Of a stretch of DNA of 64,000 nt, positions 17,539 through 25,970 are shown one piece after another (position 1 is the stretch's first letter; each line of letters begins with the position of its first letter). The notes under the pieces were generated by a model, which worked only from the letters and a program-made list of their open reading frames with translations, ran no database searches and was not told the DNA's origin. The translations under genes and the position numbers were made by a program. The stretch is from Maribacter cobaltidurans. Its GTDB lineage: Bacteria; Bacteroidota; Bacteroidia; Flavobacteriales; Flavobacteriaceae. The stretch covers positions 3,649,001-3,713,000 of the forward strand of contig NZ_CP022957.1 in assembly GCF_002269385.1 (NCBI RefSeq), written 5' to 3'.

Positions 17539-18246
17539 ATGGCTTCTGAATTTTTAGACCAATTTGATAGGGAGGTGCAACCGCCCTACCTTCACGAAGC
17601 GTATAAATCCACCTTGCTACGGGCGCCTTTACAGCCTTTGGTGGTGCCCCCAAAAAAAGACATTAGCTTGAGTGGTCCGCTGTTCAAGGATTTTAAACTG
17701 GGTGCTTTGGACCATGACCTGACCAAAAATTCGGTCAAGGACGGCGAGGCCATCGGGGAGCGTATTGTGGTACACGGAAAGGTGACCAATGAAAAGGGAC
17801 ATCCTTTGCCCCATACCCTTATTGAACTCTGGCAGGCGAATTCCGCCGGGCGCTACGTACACAAAGTGGACCAGCACGATGCCCCGTTGGACCCCAACTT
17901 TTTGGGAACCGGCCGTTGCATGACCGATGCCCATGGCAATTATAAATTCTATACCATAAAGCCCGGAGCCTATCCCTGGGGCAACCACCCCAATGCATGG
18001 CGGCCCAACCACATCCATTTTTCACTCTTTGGTGGCGATATTACGAGTAGGTTGATTACCCAAATGTATTTTCCGGGCGACCCACTTTTTGAACACGACC
18101 CTATTTTTAAGGCCGTACCGCCCAAGGGCAGGGAATTGTTGATTTCCAAGTTCGACCTTTCCATCACCGAACCCAATTTTGCCCTAGGCTACCGTTTTGA
18201 TATTGTTTTGCGCGGAAAACATGCAACCCCTTTTGAAAATCTGTAA
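17539..18246 (+). CDS. pcaH: Protocatechuate 3,4-dioxygenase beta subunit
   Basis: A 235-residue intradiol dioxygenase subunit. The four non-haem Fe(III) ligands are visible: tyrosine in GRYVHK, tyrosine in KPGAYPWGN, and the histidines in RPNHIHFSLFG. It has the N-terminal segment specific to the beta chain, with PPYLHEAYKSTLLRAP. With PcaG it cleaves protocatechuate between its hydroxyls to 3-carboxy-cis,cis-muconate. It starts the pca run; pcaG follows after 6 nt. Confidence 0.95.
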   Translation: MASEFLDQFDREVQPPYLHEAYKSTLLRAPLQPLVVPPKKDISLSGPLFKDFKLGALDHDLTKNSVKDGEAIGERIVVHGKVTNEKGHPLPHTLIELWQANSAGRYVHKVDQHDAPLDPNFLGTGRCMTDAHGNYKFYTIKPGAYPWGNHPNAWRPNHIHFSLFGGDITSRLITQMYFPGDPLFEHDPIFKAVPPKGRELLISKFDLSITEPNFALGYRFDIVLRGKHATPFENL

Positions 18247-18252
18247 GCGACC

Positions 18253-18792
18253 ATGAGCGATACCCTAAAAAAACAGACCCCCTCACAAACCATAGGTCCC
18301 TACTTTGCGTACGGACTTACGCCGCAGCAATACGGCTACGCCTATGATAGCTTGGCGGACAATGATATGACCAAGGGGCTTACGAACATAACTCCCATTA
18401 CCATCACCGGAGCCGTGTATGACGGCAATGGCAACCCCATAGACGATGCCATGGTGGAACTTTGGCAGGATGATGGCGAACATAAACTGTTTGGTCGCTA
18501 TGGCACGGGAACGGATGAAGGAAACACCTTTACCTTTACCACTGTAAAACCGAAATCCGTGAACGGGGAAGCGCCATATATCAACGTAATTTTGTTTATG
18601 CGCGGGCAATTGTTGCATTCCTATACCCGTATCTATTTTTCGGACGAGGCGGAACTTAATCAATCAGATGCTCTATTGCAATCAATCGACAAGGAGCGCA
18701 GGCAGACCCTGATAGCGGAGAAAAACGGAGAAGGCTATACCTTCAATATGTACATGCAAGGGACGCAGGAAACCGTATTTTTTGAAATCTAA
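18253..18792 (+). CDS. pcaG: Protocatechuate 3,4-dioxygenase alpha subunit
   Basis: A 179-residue intradiol dioxygenase-fold subunit. The N-terminal SQTIGPYFAYGLTP segment and the ITGAVYDGNGNPIDDAMVELWQ strand are hallmarks of PcaG. It lacks the iron ligands, as expected for the alpha chain, which shapes the active site at the alpha/beta interface. It lies 6 nt after pcaH and 11 nt before pcaB, so the three are co-transcribed. Confidence 0.95.
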   Translation: MSDTLKKQTPSQTIGPYFAYGLTPQQYGYAYDSLADNDMTKGLTNITPITITGAVYDGNGNPIDDAMVELWQDDGEHKLFGRYGTGTDEGNTFTFTTVKPKSVNGEAPYINVILFMRGQLLHSYTRIYFSDEAELNQSDALLQSIDKERRQTLIAEKNGEGYTFNMYMQGTQETVFFEI

Positions 18793-18803
18793 CCAGAAAT
18801 AAA

Positions 18804-20129
18804 ATGTCACTCTACGCCAATACCTTTAATGCCCTTGAACTGACGGAATTATTTTCGGACCGGTACGCCGTGGCCACGTTGTTGAAGGTGGAAGCCGAAT
18901 TGGCAAAAGCCCAAGCGTCCGAAGGTATCATTCCCGAGGCCGCAGCAAAAATCATAGCCGATTGTTGTGTGGTCGATGCGATTGATATCAATAGTCTGAA
19001 GACCGATGTGGTCTTGGGGGGCAATGTGGCCATTCCGCTGGTCAAGCAACTTACCAAGATTATTAAGAATCGGGATTTTGAAGCCTCCAAATACGTGCAT
19101 TTGGGAGCCACGAGTCAGGATATTATCGATACCGCCACCATTCTCACCATTAAGGACTATCTGGAGTGGATGGAAGCGAAACTCAAAGCTTTACAAGAGG
19201 TTTTGGTGCAGACCACAAAAGACCACGCGGAGACCATTATGATCGGGCGTACCTTGTTGCAACAGGCCAAACCCATGACTTTTGGGGTGAAGACCGCTGG
19301 ATGGCTGGAAAGTTGTTCGCGCAATCTGTCGCGCTTGGGTCACTTAAAGGAAAATTTGTACAGCATACAATTGGGCGGTGCTGTAGGCAGCGGCAATGCC
19401 CACATCACCACGGGGGTACAGGAGAAAATGGCCTATGCCTTAGGGTTGCAATCTGCTTTTCCATGGCAATCACAACGTGATTCCCTGAACGAGTTTGCTT
19501 CCTTTTTGGGGATTGTTTCTGGAAGTTTGGGCAAGATGGCCAAGGATATTTCACTGTTGATGCAAACCGAAGTGGCCGAAGTCTTTGAAGGGGCGGCAGA
19601 AGGTAAGGGCGGGTCCAGTACCATGCCGCACAAACGGAATCCCGTGAGCTGTGCCCTTATTTTGGGCAATGCCATCCGTACCCCGGGATTGGTTGCTACC
19701 ATGCTCAGCGCTATGCCTCAGGAACACGAACGCTCCGCCGGACATTGGCATGCGGAGTGGGAAACCCTGAGTACCTTGATGCAGCTTACAGCGGGCGCTT
19801 TGGAGAAATCGGTAGATTTGATTACGAATCTGGAAGTGGATAAAAAGCGCATGTTGCAGAACATCGAGATTACTAACGGACTCATCTATGCAGAGAAGGT
19901 GTCCTTGCAATTGTCCAAGTCCATCGGAAAAATGCAGGCCCATGAATCCGTAAAAAAAGCATGTCATTTGGCGATGCAGCAGCAAAAACATTTAAAGGAA
20001 GTGGTGCAGGAGATGCATCCACAATTAGAAAATTTGGACGCCTTGTTCTTAGCCGAAAACGCGATTGGAAATAGTGTGGAGTGGGTAGAAAAGGTGTTAA
20101 AAAAATACAATACTGAGTTCGATAATTAA
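18804..20129 (+). CDS. pcaB: 3-carboxy-cis,cis-muconate cycloisomerase
   Basis: A 441-residue member of the fumarase/aspartase superfamily. The superfamily signature GSSTMPHKRNPVSC is near residues 270-283, and HLGATSQDIIDTA supplies the second conserved region. It converts 3-carboxymuconate to 4-carboxymuconolactone. Length agrees with bacterial PcaB (about 450). Adenylosuccinate lyases share the fold, but the position directly after pcaHG settles the call. REP-like elements fill the gap to the next gene. Confidence 0.93.
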   Translation: MSLYANTFNALELTELFSDRYAVATLLKVEAELAKAQASEGIIPEAAAKIIADCCVVDAIDINSLKTDVVLGGNVAIPLVKQLTKIIKNRDFEASKYVHLGATSQDIIDTATILTIKDYLEWMEAKLKALQEVLVQTTKDHAETIMIGRTLLQQAKPMTFGVKTAGWLESCSRNLSRLGHLKENLYSIQLGGAVGSGNAHITTGVQEKMAYALGLQSAFPWQSQRDSLNEFASFLGIVSGSLGKMAKDISLLMQTEVAEVFEGAAEGKGGSSTMPHKRNPVSCALILGNAIRTPGLVATMLSAMPQEHERSAGHWHAEWETLSTLMQLTAGALEKSVDLITNLEVDKKRMLQNIEITNGLIYAEKVSLQLSKSIGKMQAHESVKKACHLAMQQQKHLKEVVQEMHPQLENLDALFLAENAIGNSVEWVEKVLKKYNTEFDN

Positions 20130-20167
20130 GTCTTTATTTGTGGTCAATGGGCAAATTAATTTTTGTG

Positions 20168-20252
20168 ATGTCTCCCCGAGCGCAGTCGAGGGGTCAATCG
20201 GCAATTATAAACTGGATAAGGCCTTGCATCTCGACTGCGCTCGATGTGACGG
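20168..20252. repeat. REP-like elements between pcaB and pcaDC
   Basis: A core copy CCCCGAGCGCAGTCGAGGGG at 20174-20193 forms a near-perfect hairpin, and an inverted copy of the long-form core, GCATCTCGACTGCGCTCGAT, is at 20226-20245. They could act as a hairpin attenuator within the operon. Confidence 0.8.
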
Positions 20253-20338
20253 CCCAACCTTAAAATTTGCAACGACTTATTCTCCTTTTTTAATGAATTT
20301 ATGATGTATAGAACTCAGAAAAGTCTAATTAAAAACCT

Positions 20339-21475
20339 ATGAAGACCAATTATAAGATACAAGGTACGCCCAATAGTCCCGTACTGATGTTCTCCAATTC
20401 CTTGGGGGCGGATTTAACGATGTGGGACGATTTGGTGCCGCACCTCTTGCCATATTTTAGGGTGTTACAGTACGATACCCGTGGCCACGGGCAAAGTGAA
20501 TTGACCGATGGGCCCTATACCATTGAAATGTTGGGTAAGGATGTGATCGACCTTTTGGACCAATTGAAGATTGATAAAGTGTATTTCTGCGGATTGTCCA
20601 TGGGGGGTATGATAGGTCAGTACCTCGGGATTCACCATCCAAATCGATTGCACAAGTTGATCATCAGCAATACCGATGCTAAAATTGGTACGGCAGAAGG
20701 ATGGAAGGATCGCATAAAGACCATAAACGAACAAGGCATGCAGGCCATTGTAGATGGCACAATGGAAAAGTGGTTTACCAAGGCATTCCATAGTACGCAT
20801 CCTTACCGTATTGCGGAAATGAGAGAAATCTTTTTGGCCAATAGGATAGTGGGGTATACGGCATGTTGTGCGGCCTTGGGAGCTGCGGATTTTAGGGAAG
20901 ACATTAAAAAGATTTCGGTGGAAACCTTAATTATCACGGGCGATGAGGATGAGGTTACCAATGTGGAACAGGCGAAAGCCCTGCAAAAGGAAATTGCAGG
21001 CGCGCAACTGAAGGTATTTAACGCCCGGCATTTACCCAGTACCGAATTACCGGCCTACTACGCGGAAACCCTGATCGATTTTATCGTGGGCGAGGATGGT
21101 TTTGACCGAGGGATGCACGTTCGCCGTACGGTGTTGGGAAGTGCCCATGTGGACCGCGCGAACGGGAATAAAAACGAATTCAATACCGATTTTCAGGAAT
21201 TTATATCGCAATACGCTTGGGGAGAGATTTGGACCCGCCCGGGATTATCCAAACACACCCGAAGTCTCATTACCCTTTCCATGCTGGTACCGCTGAATAA
21301 AAAGGCGGAGTTTAAGATGCATGTTCGGGCAGCCTTTAACAATGGGGTCACGATAGCCGAAATCAAGGAAGTGATTTTGCAATCGGGTATTTATTGTGGC
21401 CTGCCCGCCGCCAACGATGCCATGCATTCGGCAGAGGAGGTTTTTGAGGAACTGGGATTGGAGTATAAGGAATAA
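20339..21475 (+). CDS. pcaL: Fused 3-oxoadipate enol-lactonase/4-carboxymuconolactone decarboxylase
   Basis: A 378-residue fusion. Residues 1 to about 255 are an alpha/beta hydrolase (PcaD) with the nucleophile motif CGLSMGGMIG, a VLQYDTRGHGQS strand and the late ARHLPSTE histidine. Residues about 260-378 are a carboxymuconolactone decarboxylase domain (PcaC) with TRSLITLSMLVPL and VILQSGIYCGLPAANDAMH. The two steps are consecutive: decarboxylation of 4-carboxymuconolactone, then hydrolysis of the enol-lactone to 3-oxoadipate. PcaD-PcaC fusions, called PcaL, are known in several actinobacteria. Both halves look full length, so this is a functional fusion and not a decay product. Confidence 0.92.
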   Translation: MKTNYKIQGTPNSPVLMFSNSLGADLTMWDDLVPHLLPYFRVLQYDTRGHGQSELTDGPYTIEMLGKDVIDLLDQLKIDKVYFCGLSMGGMIGQYLGIHHPNRLHKLIISNTDAKIGTAEGWKDRIKTINEQGMQAIVDGTMEKWFTKAFHSTHPYRIAEMREIFLANRIVGYTACCAALGAADFREDIKKISVETLIITGDEDEVTNVEQAKALQKEIAGAQLKVFNARHLPSTELPAYYAETLIDFIVGEDGFDRGMHVRRTVLGSAHVDRANGNKNEFNTDFQEFISQYAWGEIWTRPGLSKHTRSLITLSMLVPLNKKAEFKMHVRAAFNNGVTIAEIKEVILQSGIYCGLPAANDAMHSAEEVFEELGLEYKE

Positions 21476-21510
21476 CGGATTGTCTGTAAAATATGCATAA
21501 AGCGAGTTTA

Positions 21511-21605
21511 TGTTAGGTCGAGCCGTCACATCGAGCGCAGTCGAGATGCGAGACCTAATGAAGCTTATTAATGAAATAACCTCTCGACTGCGCTCGAGGA
21601 GACTG
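21511..21605. repeat. REP-like elements between pcaL and pobA
   Basis: A full 46-bp element in plus orientation is at 21511-21556, and a compact inverted palindrome, CTCTCGACTGCGCTCGAGGA, is at about 21581-21600. Together they occupy most of the 167-bp gap. Confidence 0.85.
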
Positions 21606-21642
21606 TAGGCTATTAAAGATAGGATATGAAAAAGTGTAAGAA

Positions 21643-22836
21643 ATGATCAACATTAAAACACAAGTAGGGATTATTGGTGCCGGTCCGGCCGGATTGGTCC
21701 TGGCGAATTGGCTGAGAAAGTACGGGATCGAATCCGTTATCATTGAATTGCGGTCAAGGGAATATGTAGAAGGCAGGGTGCGTGCCGGTCTGGTAGAACA
21801 GAACACCAAGGACATTTTAAAGGAATTGGGGTTGGATGCCCGTATGAAAAAGGAAGGTATTGTTCACGATGGCGTGTATTTGAGTTTTGACGAGGAACGT
21901 GTTCATATTCCTTTTGGGGAATTAACGGGAGGTAGAACCATAAGTATTTATGGCCAACAGGAAATTGTAAAAGATTTGACAGATGCCTGGTTGCAAGAAG
22001 GGGGGCAATTGCACTTTGAGACCAAAGCAACCAAAATTGTGGATTTTGATACCAAAAATCCAAAAATCCATTTCGAAAAAGACGGGGAAGAAGAAATTAT
22101 GGAGTGCGATTTTGTGGCGGCCTGTGATGGTTTTCACGGTATAGGGAGAAAGACCTTGCCCCATAAAAGTTTTCAATCCTATGACATTACCTACCCTTTC
22201 AGTTGGTTGGGTATTTTAGCCCACGTGGCACCGTCTACGGATGAATTGATATATGCCTACCACGAGAATGGTTTTGCCTTGCACAGCCTGCGTTCGGAAA
22301 CGGTGAGCCGATTATATATTCAGGTAGATAATGACGAGTCGGTCGATAATTGGTCGGATGACCGAATCTGGAGCGAACTTTCCAAACGCTTGGCCACCCC
22401 CGGTTTTGAATTGGAGGAAGGTCCCATTTTTGAAAAGGGTATTACGCCTATGCGAAGCCATATGATCGATAGTTTGCAATCGGGTCGCTTATTTTTATCG
22501 GGAGATGCTGCACATATTGTGCCTCCAACCGGTGGTAAAGGTATGAACCTTGCCATTGCCGATGTAAAACACTTGGTAGATGCCTTTGTAGATTTTTATA
22601 CAAATAATTCCGAAGTCAAGATGGAAAGCTATACCCGTATCGCTTTGCAGCGTATTTGGAGGGCCCAGGATTTTTCCAATTTTATGACCAAGCTGTTCCA
22701 CAAGCAAGATGCTCATGGTTCCTTTACTTATCGCTTACAGAAAGCGAAGTTCGATTATCTAAAAGTGTCCAGAGCCTATAAAACCACAATAGCGGAAAAT
22801 TATGTGGGCCTACCCTTTGAATCCTTTGAAATGTAG
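21643..22836 (+). CDS. pobA: 4-hydroxybenzoate 3-monooxygenase
   Basis: A 397-residue class A flavoprotein monooxygenase. FAD-binding motifs: GIIGAGPAGLVLANWLRKYG at the N-terminus, the CDGFHGIGRKTL motif at about residue 165, and FLSGDAAHIVPPTGGKGMN near residue 285. Length equals that of Pseudomonas PobA (about 394). It hydroxylates 4-hydroxybenzoate to protocatechuate using NADPH and O2, giving the second entry into the pca route besides VanAB. The flanking repeats suggest it may be its own transcription unit. Confidence 0.94.
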   Translation: MINIKTQVGIIGAGPAGLVLANWLRKYGIESVIIELRSREYVEGRVRAGLVEQNTKDILKELGLDARMKKEGIVHDGVYLSFDEERVHIPFGELTGGRTISIYGQQEIVKDLTDAWLQEGGQLHFETKATKIVDFDTKNPKIHFEKDGEEEIMECDFVAACDGFHGIGRKTLPHKSFQSYDITYPFSWLGILAHVAPSTDELIYAYHENGFALHSLRSETVSRLYIQVDNDESVDNWSDDRIWSELSKRLATPGFELEEGPIFEKGITPMRSHMIDSLQSGRLFLSGDAAHIVPPTGGKGMNLAIADVKHLVDAFVDFYTNNSEVKMESYTRIALQRIWRAQDFSNFMTKLFHKQDAHGSFTYRLQKAKFDYLKVSRAYKTTIAENYVGLPFESFEM

Positions 22837-22885
22837 AATGATGAACTATTCAACGGCTATTAAATGGTTTTTTTATGATGTAAAT

Positions 22886-22931
22886 TGTAAGGTCGAGCTG
22901 TCATATCGAGCGCAGTCGAGATGCGAGACCT
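22886..22931 (+). repeat. 46-bp REP-like element between pobA and pcaIJ
   Basis: A full-length copy in plus orientation with the CATATCGAGCGCAGTCGAGA core. It ends 46 bp before the TTG start of the CoA-transferase gene. Confidence 0.88.
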
Positions 22932-22977
22932 CGATAAAAAATCAAGTTATCATTGTTAATCCGAAAAATATAAAGAA

Positions 22978-24324
22978 TTGAAAGCGGTACCTGTAATAAC
23001 AGCACAAAAGGCGGCAAGTCTTGTTAAAAATGGGGATACCCTAATGGTTGGAGGCTTTGGAATGACGGGCAACCCCGTGAACATCGTTCACGAACTGGCC
23101 AAGACACAGACAAAGGACCTTACCTATATTGCAAACAACGTAGGGGAACCCAATATGGGAGGGGGGCGCTTGTTGAACAACGGACAGTTGAAAAAAATGA
23201 TCGGTTCTTTCTTTACTTCCAATCGGGAAGCGGTATTGGCCGCCCAAGAAGGTCGGGTGGAATATGAATTATTGCCCCAAGGCACCCTGGCAGAAGCGAT
23301 TAGGGCAGGAGGTGCAGGTATAGGCGGATTTTATACCCCAACGTCGGCAGGAACCCTGATTGCAAAAGGCAGGGAAACTAAAGTACTCGATGGCAAGGAA
23401 CAGGTATTCATAGAAGGAATTAATGGAAATGTAGCCTTTATACGAGCTTGGAAGGCCGATACGGCCGGAAATCTGCAATACCGAATGACCGAACAAAACT
23501 TTAACCGTGCCATGGCTACCGCGGCGGATATTGTCATTGCAGAAGTACAGGAAATTGTTCCCGTGGGCGAGCTGGACCCTAATGAAATACATACCCCGGG
23601 TTGTTTTGTGGATTATTTGGTAGAACGCAAACTAACTTTGGAAGATTTGGGTATCTCGGCATCGGTCGGATCCTCAAAAGTGGTCGATGAAAAACGGATG
23701 AACATGGCCAAGCGTGCCTTTGCGGAATTGAGCAAAGGTGATGTGGTAAATTTAGGTATTGGAATCCCCACCTTGGTAGCCGATTATATTACCCCTGAAG
23801 ATGGTATCATTCTCCATACCGAAAATGGGATGTTGGGTGTAGGCCCGGAACCCAAAGATGGGGGAGGAGCGATGCATTATCCCGTAAATGCGGGTAAAGT
23901 GCCGGTAACGGCATTGGAGGGCAGTAGCTATTTTGATAGTGCCGATAGTTTTGCCATGATTCGTGGTGGACATATTGATGTGGCCATTATGGGAGGATTG
24001 GAAGTTGATGCCCAGGGGAACCTCGCCAACTGGTCCGTACCCGGAAAGCCTTTGTTGGGTGTGGGCGGGGCAATGGATTTGGCCTCCGGAGCAAAGAAAT
24101 TAATCATTACTTTAGGCCATACCGATAGGGACGGCAATTCCAAAGTTGTGGAAAACTGCAGCTTGCCTATAACCGATTTTAACTGTGTGGATGTCCTGAT
24201 CACGGAACTGGCGGTCTTTAAATTTATTGAAGGGCAATTGACCTTAACGGAAATTTTACCGGGAAGTAGCCTGGAGGAGGTCCGTGAAAAGACAGCCGCC
24301 AAATTTGTTGAACAATTAGCATAA
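22978..24324 (+). CDS. pcaIJ: Fused 3-oxoadipate CoA-transferase (subunits A and B)
   Basis: A 448-residue fusion of the two CoA-transferase chains. Residues 1 to about 225 are subunit A, with [20 protein letters not shown]. Residues about 240-448 are subunit B, with the catalytic glutamate in [12 protein letters not shown]. It moves CoA from succinyl-CoA to 3-oxoadipate. A TTG is taken as start because no in-frame ATG or GTG precedes the conserved domain. Acetoacetate:succinyl-CoA transferase (SCOT), also fused in some organisms, is the alternative; the position between pobA and pcaF favours 3-oxoadipate. It is 4 nt upstream of pcaF. Confidence 0.9.
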   Translation: MKAVPVITAQKAASLVKNGDTLMVGGFGMTGNPVNIVHELAKTQTKDLTYIANNVGEPNMGGGRLLNNGQLKKMIGSFFTSNREAVLAAQEGRVEYELLPQGTLAEAIRAGGAGIGGFYTPTSAGTLIAKGRETKVLDGKEQVFIEGINGNVAFIRAWKADTAGNLQYRMTEQNFNRAMATAADIVIAEVQEIVPVGELDPNEIHTPGCFVDYLVERKLTLEDLGISASVGSSKVVDEKRMNMAKRAFAELSKGDVVNLGIGIPTLVADYITPEDGIILHTENGMLGVGPEPKDGGGAMHYPVNAGKVPVTALEGSSYFDSADSFAMIRGGHIDVAIMGGLEVDAQGNLANWSVPGKPLLGVGGAMDLASGAKKLIITLGHTDRDGNSKVVENCSLPITDFNCVDVLITELAVFKFIEGQLTLTEILPGSSLEEVREKTAAKFVEQLA

Positions 24325-24328
24325 CCGA

Positions 24329-25537
24329 ATGAAAGAAGCATATATCGTAGACGCAATACGCACCCCCATAGGAAGTTTTAGAGGAGCTTTGGCCCCGGTT
24401 CGCGCCGATGATTTGGCGGCCATTCCGATCAAGGCCCTGTTAGAAAAATATCCAAACTTGCCCAAGGACGCTATTGATGATGTTATTTTGGGCTGTCATA
24501 ACCAAGCAGGGGAGGACAATCGGAATGTTGCTCGAATGGCCCTGTTATTGGCCGGTTTGCCCTATACCGTTCCCGGGGAAACGGTCAACCGATTATGCTC
24601 CTCAGGAATGTCCGCCGTGATTCATGCGAATCGGGCCATCAAAGCCGGTGACGGGGAGGTATTTATTTCCGGGGGGATGGAACACATGTCCCGCGGACCC
24701 TACGTAATTTCCAAAGTATCAACCGCATTTGGCAACGATTCCAAAATGGAAGATTCCAGTTTTGGCTGGCGCTTTGTGAACAAAAAGCTTCATGAAATGT
24801 ACGGTACCGATGCCATGGGTGTTACTGCAGAGAATTTGGCGGAAAAGTTCAATATCAGTCGGGAAGACCAAGATTTGTTTGCCTATAACTCGCAAATGAA
24901 AGCGACCAAAGCACAACAAAATGGCGTTTTAGCCGAAGAAATCTGCATTGTGGAAATTCCGCAACGGAAGGGAGACCCTATTTTGGTTACCCAAGATGAA
25001 TTTATTCGTCCGGATACCACGTTGGAGAAATTGGCCACCCTAAGAACCGTCTTTAAAAAGGACGGGACGGTGACGGCGGGAAATGCCTCGGGACTGAATG
25101 ATGGAGCCGCGGCGATGTTGGTCGTTTCGGAAGAAGCATTGAAGAAATACGGACTAAAACCGAAGGCTAGAATCGTAGCTTCGGCAGTGGTGGGGGTAGA
25201 ACCGAGAATCATGGGAATTGGTCCGGTCTATGCCACCAGAAAGGTTTTGGAAAAAACGGGCCTTTCCCTTAAGGATATGGACGTGATGGAATTCAATGAA
25301 GCTTTTTCCGCACAAGCCCTGGCCTGTACCCGGGAATTGGGATTGGCCGATGACGACCCAAGAATAAACCCGAATGGAGGAGCCATTGCCATTGGTCACC
25401 CTTTGGGAATGTCCGGCACACGAATCCTCCAAGCCGCCACCAATCAATTGGTGAGAAATAGCGGAAAATATGGGTTGACCACCATGTGTGTGGGAGTCGG
25501 TATGGGGTATGCTGTGATTGTGGAAAGAACCGTGTAA
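24329..25537 (+). CDS. pcaF: 3-oxoadipyl-CoA thiolase
   Basis: A 402-residue thiolase. Catalytic residues are visible: the nucleophilic cysteine in NRLCSSGMSAV (near residue 89), the histidine in GAIAIGHPLGMSGTR and the second cysteine in MCVGVGMGYA. It cleaves 3-oxoadipyl-CoA with CoA to succinyl-CoA and acetyl-CoA, the last step of the beta-ketoadipate pathway. The N-terminus EAYIVDAIRTPIGSFRGAL is typical of PcaF. It is co-transcribed with pcaIJ. Confidence 0.93.
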   Translation: MKEAYIVDAIRTPIGSFRGALAPVRADDLAAIPIKALLEKYPNLPKDAIDDVILGCHNQAGEDNRNVARMALLLAGLPYTVPGETVNRLCSSGMSAVIHANRAIKAGDGEVFISGGMEHMSRGPYVISKVSTAFGNDSKMEDSSFGWRFVNKKLHEMYGTDAMGVTAENLAEKFNISREDQDLFAYNSQMKATKAQQNGVLAEEICIVEIPQRKGDPILVTQDEFIRPDTTLEKLATLRTVFKKDGTVTAGNASGLNDGAAAMLVVSEEALKKYGLKPKARIVASAVVGVEPRIMGIGPVYATRKVLEKTGLSLKDMDVMEFNEAFSAQALACTRELGLADDDPRINPNGGAIAIGHPLGMSGTRILQAATNQLVRNSGKYGLTTMCVGVGMGYAVIVERTV

Positions 25538-25970
25538 AATTTTAAAAATAAAAACGTGTCCTAGGTAATTTTTGTACTGAAATTTTCACTTTTAGATACT
25601 CAAGAATTGATTAAATCCAAAAAAGTAAAATGGGTGATTTTTTCTTAATTTCTTACGCTACTGGCCAGTAATATAGTACAATAGGTTTAGGTACCTTTTA
25701 TACTTCTTTAAGAGTTGATGGTTCTTTACGTTTTTGCCACGGGAAAAAAATAAAAAACACCTCAGCATCTAATTTTAAACTTTAAAAATTAATTTTTAAA
25801 GTATTGATAATGTTTTAGTTATTATAATTTTTAGCTGGCATTATTTGCCTACCAAAAAGCCATTGTTGATAACAGTGTTGAAAAACTTCGGAGGGAATTT
25901 AACTATTGAAGGTTTAAAAATTTGACCTTTATACCTCTCGAAAAAAGTATCACTTTAACCTTTTATTAAC
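25538..25970. promoter_or_regulatory. 433-bp AT-rich region upstream of nrdB
   Basis: No gene is evident. Two adjacent 12-bp direct repeats, TGTTGATAACAG (25864-25875) and TGTTGAAAAACT (25876-25887), lie 84 bp before nrdB and are a possible regulator site. No clear terminator for pcaF is seen. Confidence 0.4.
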
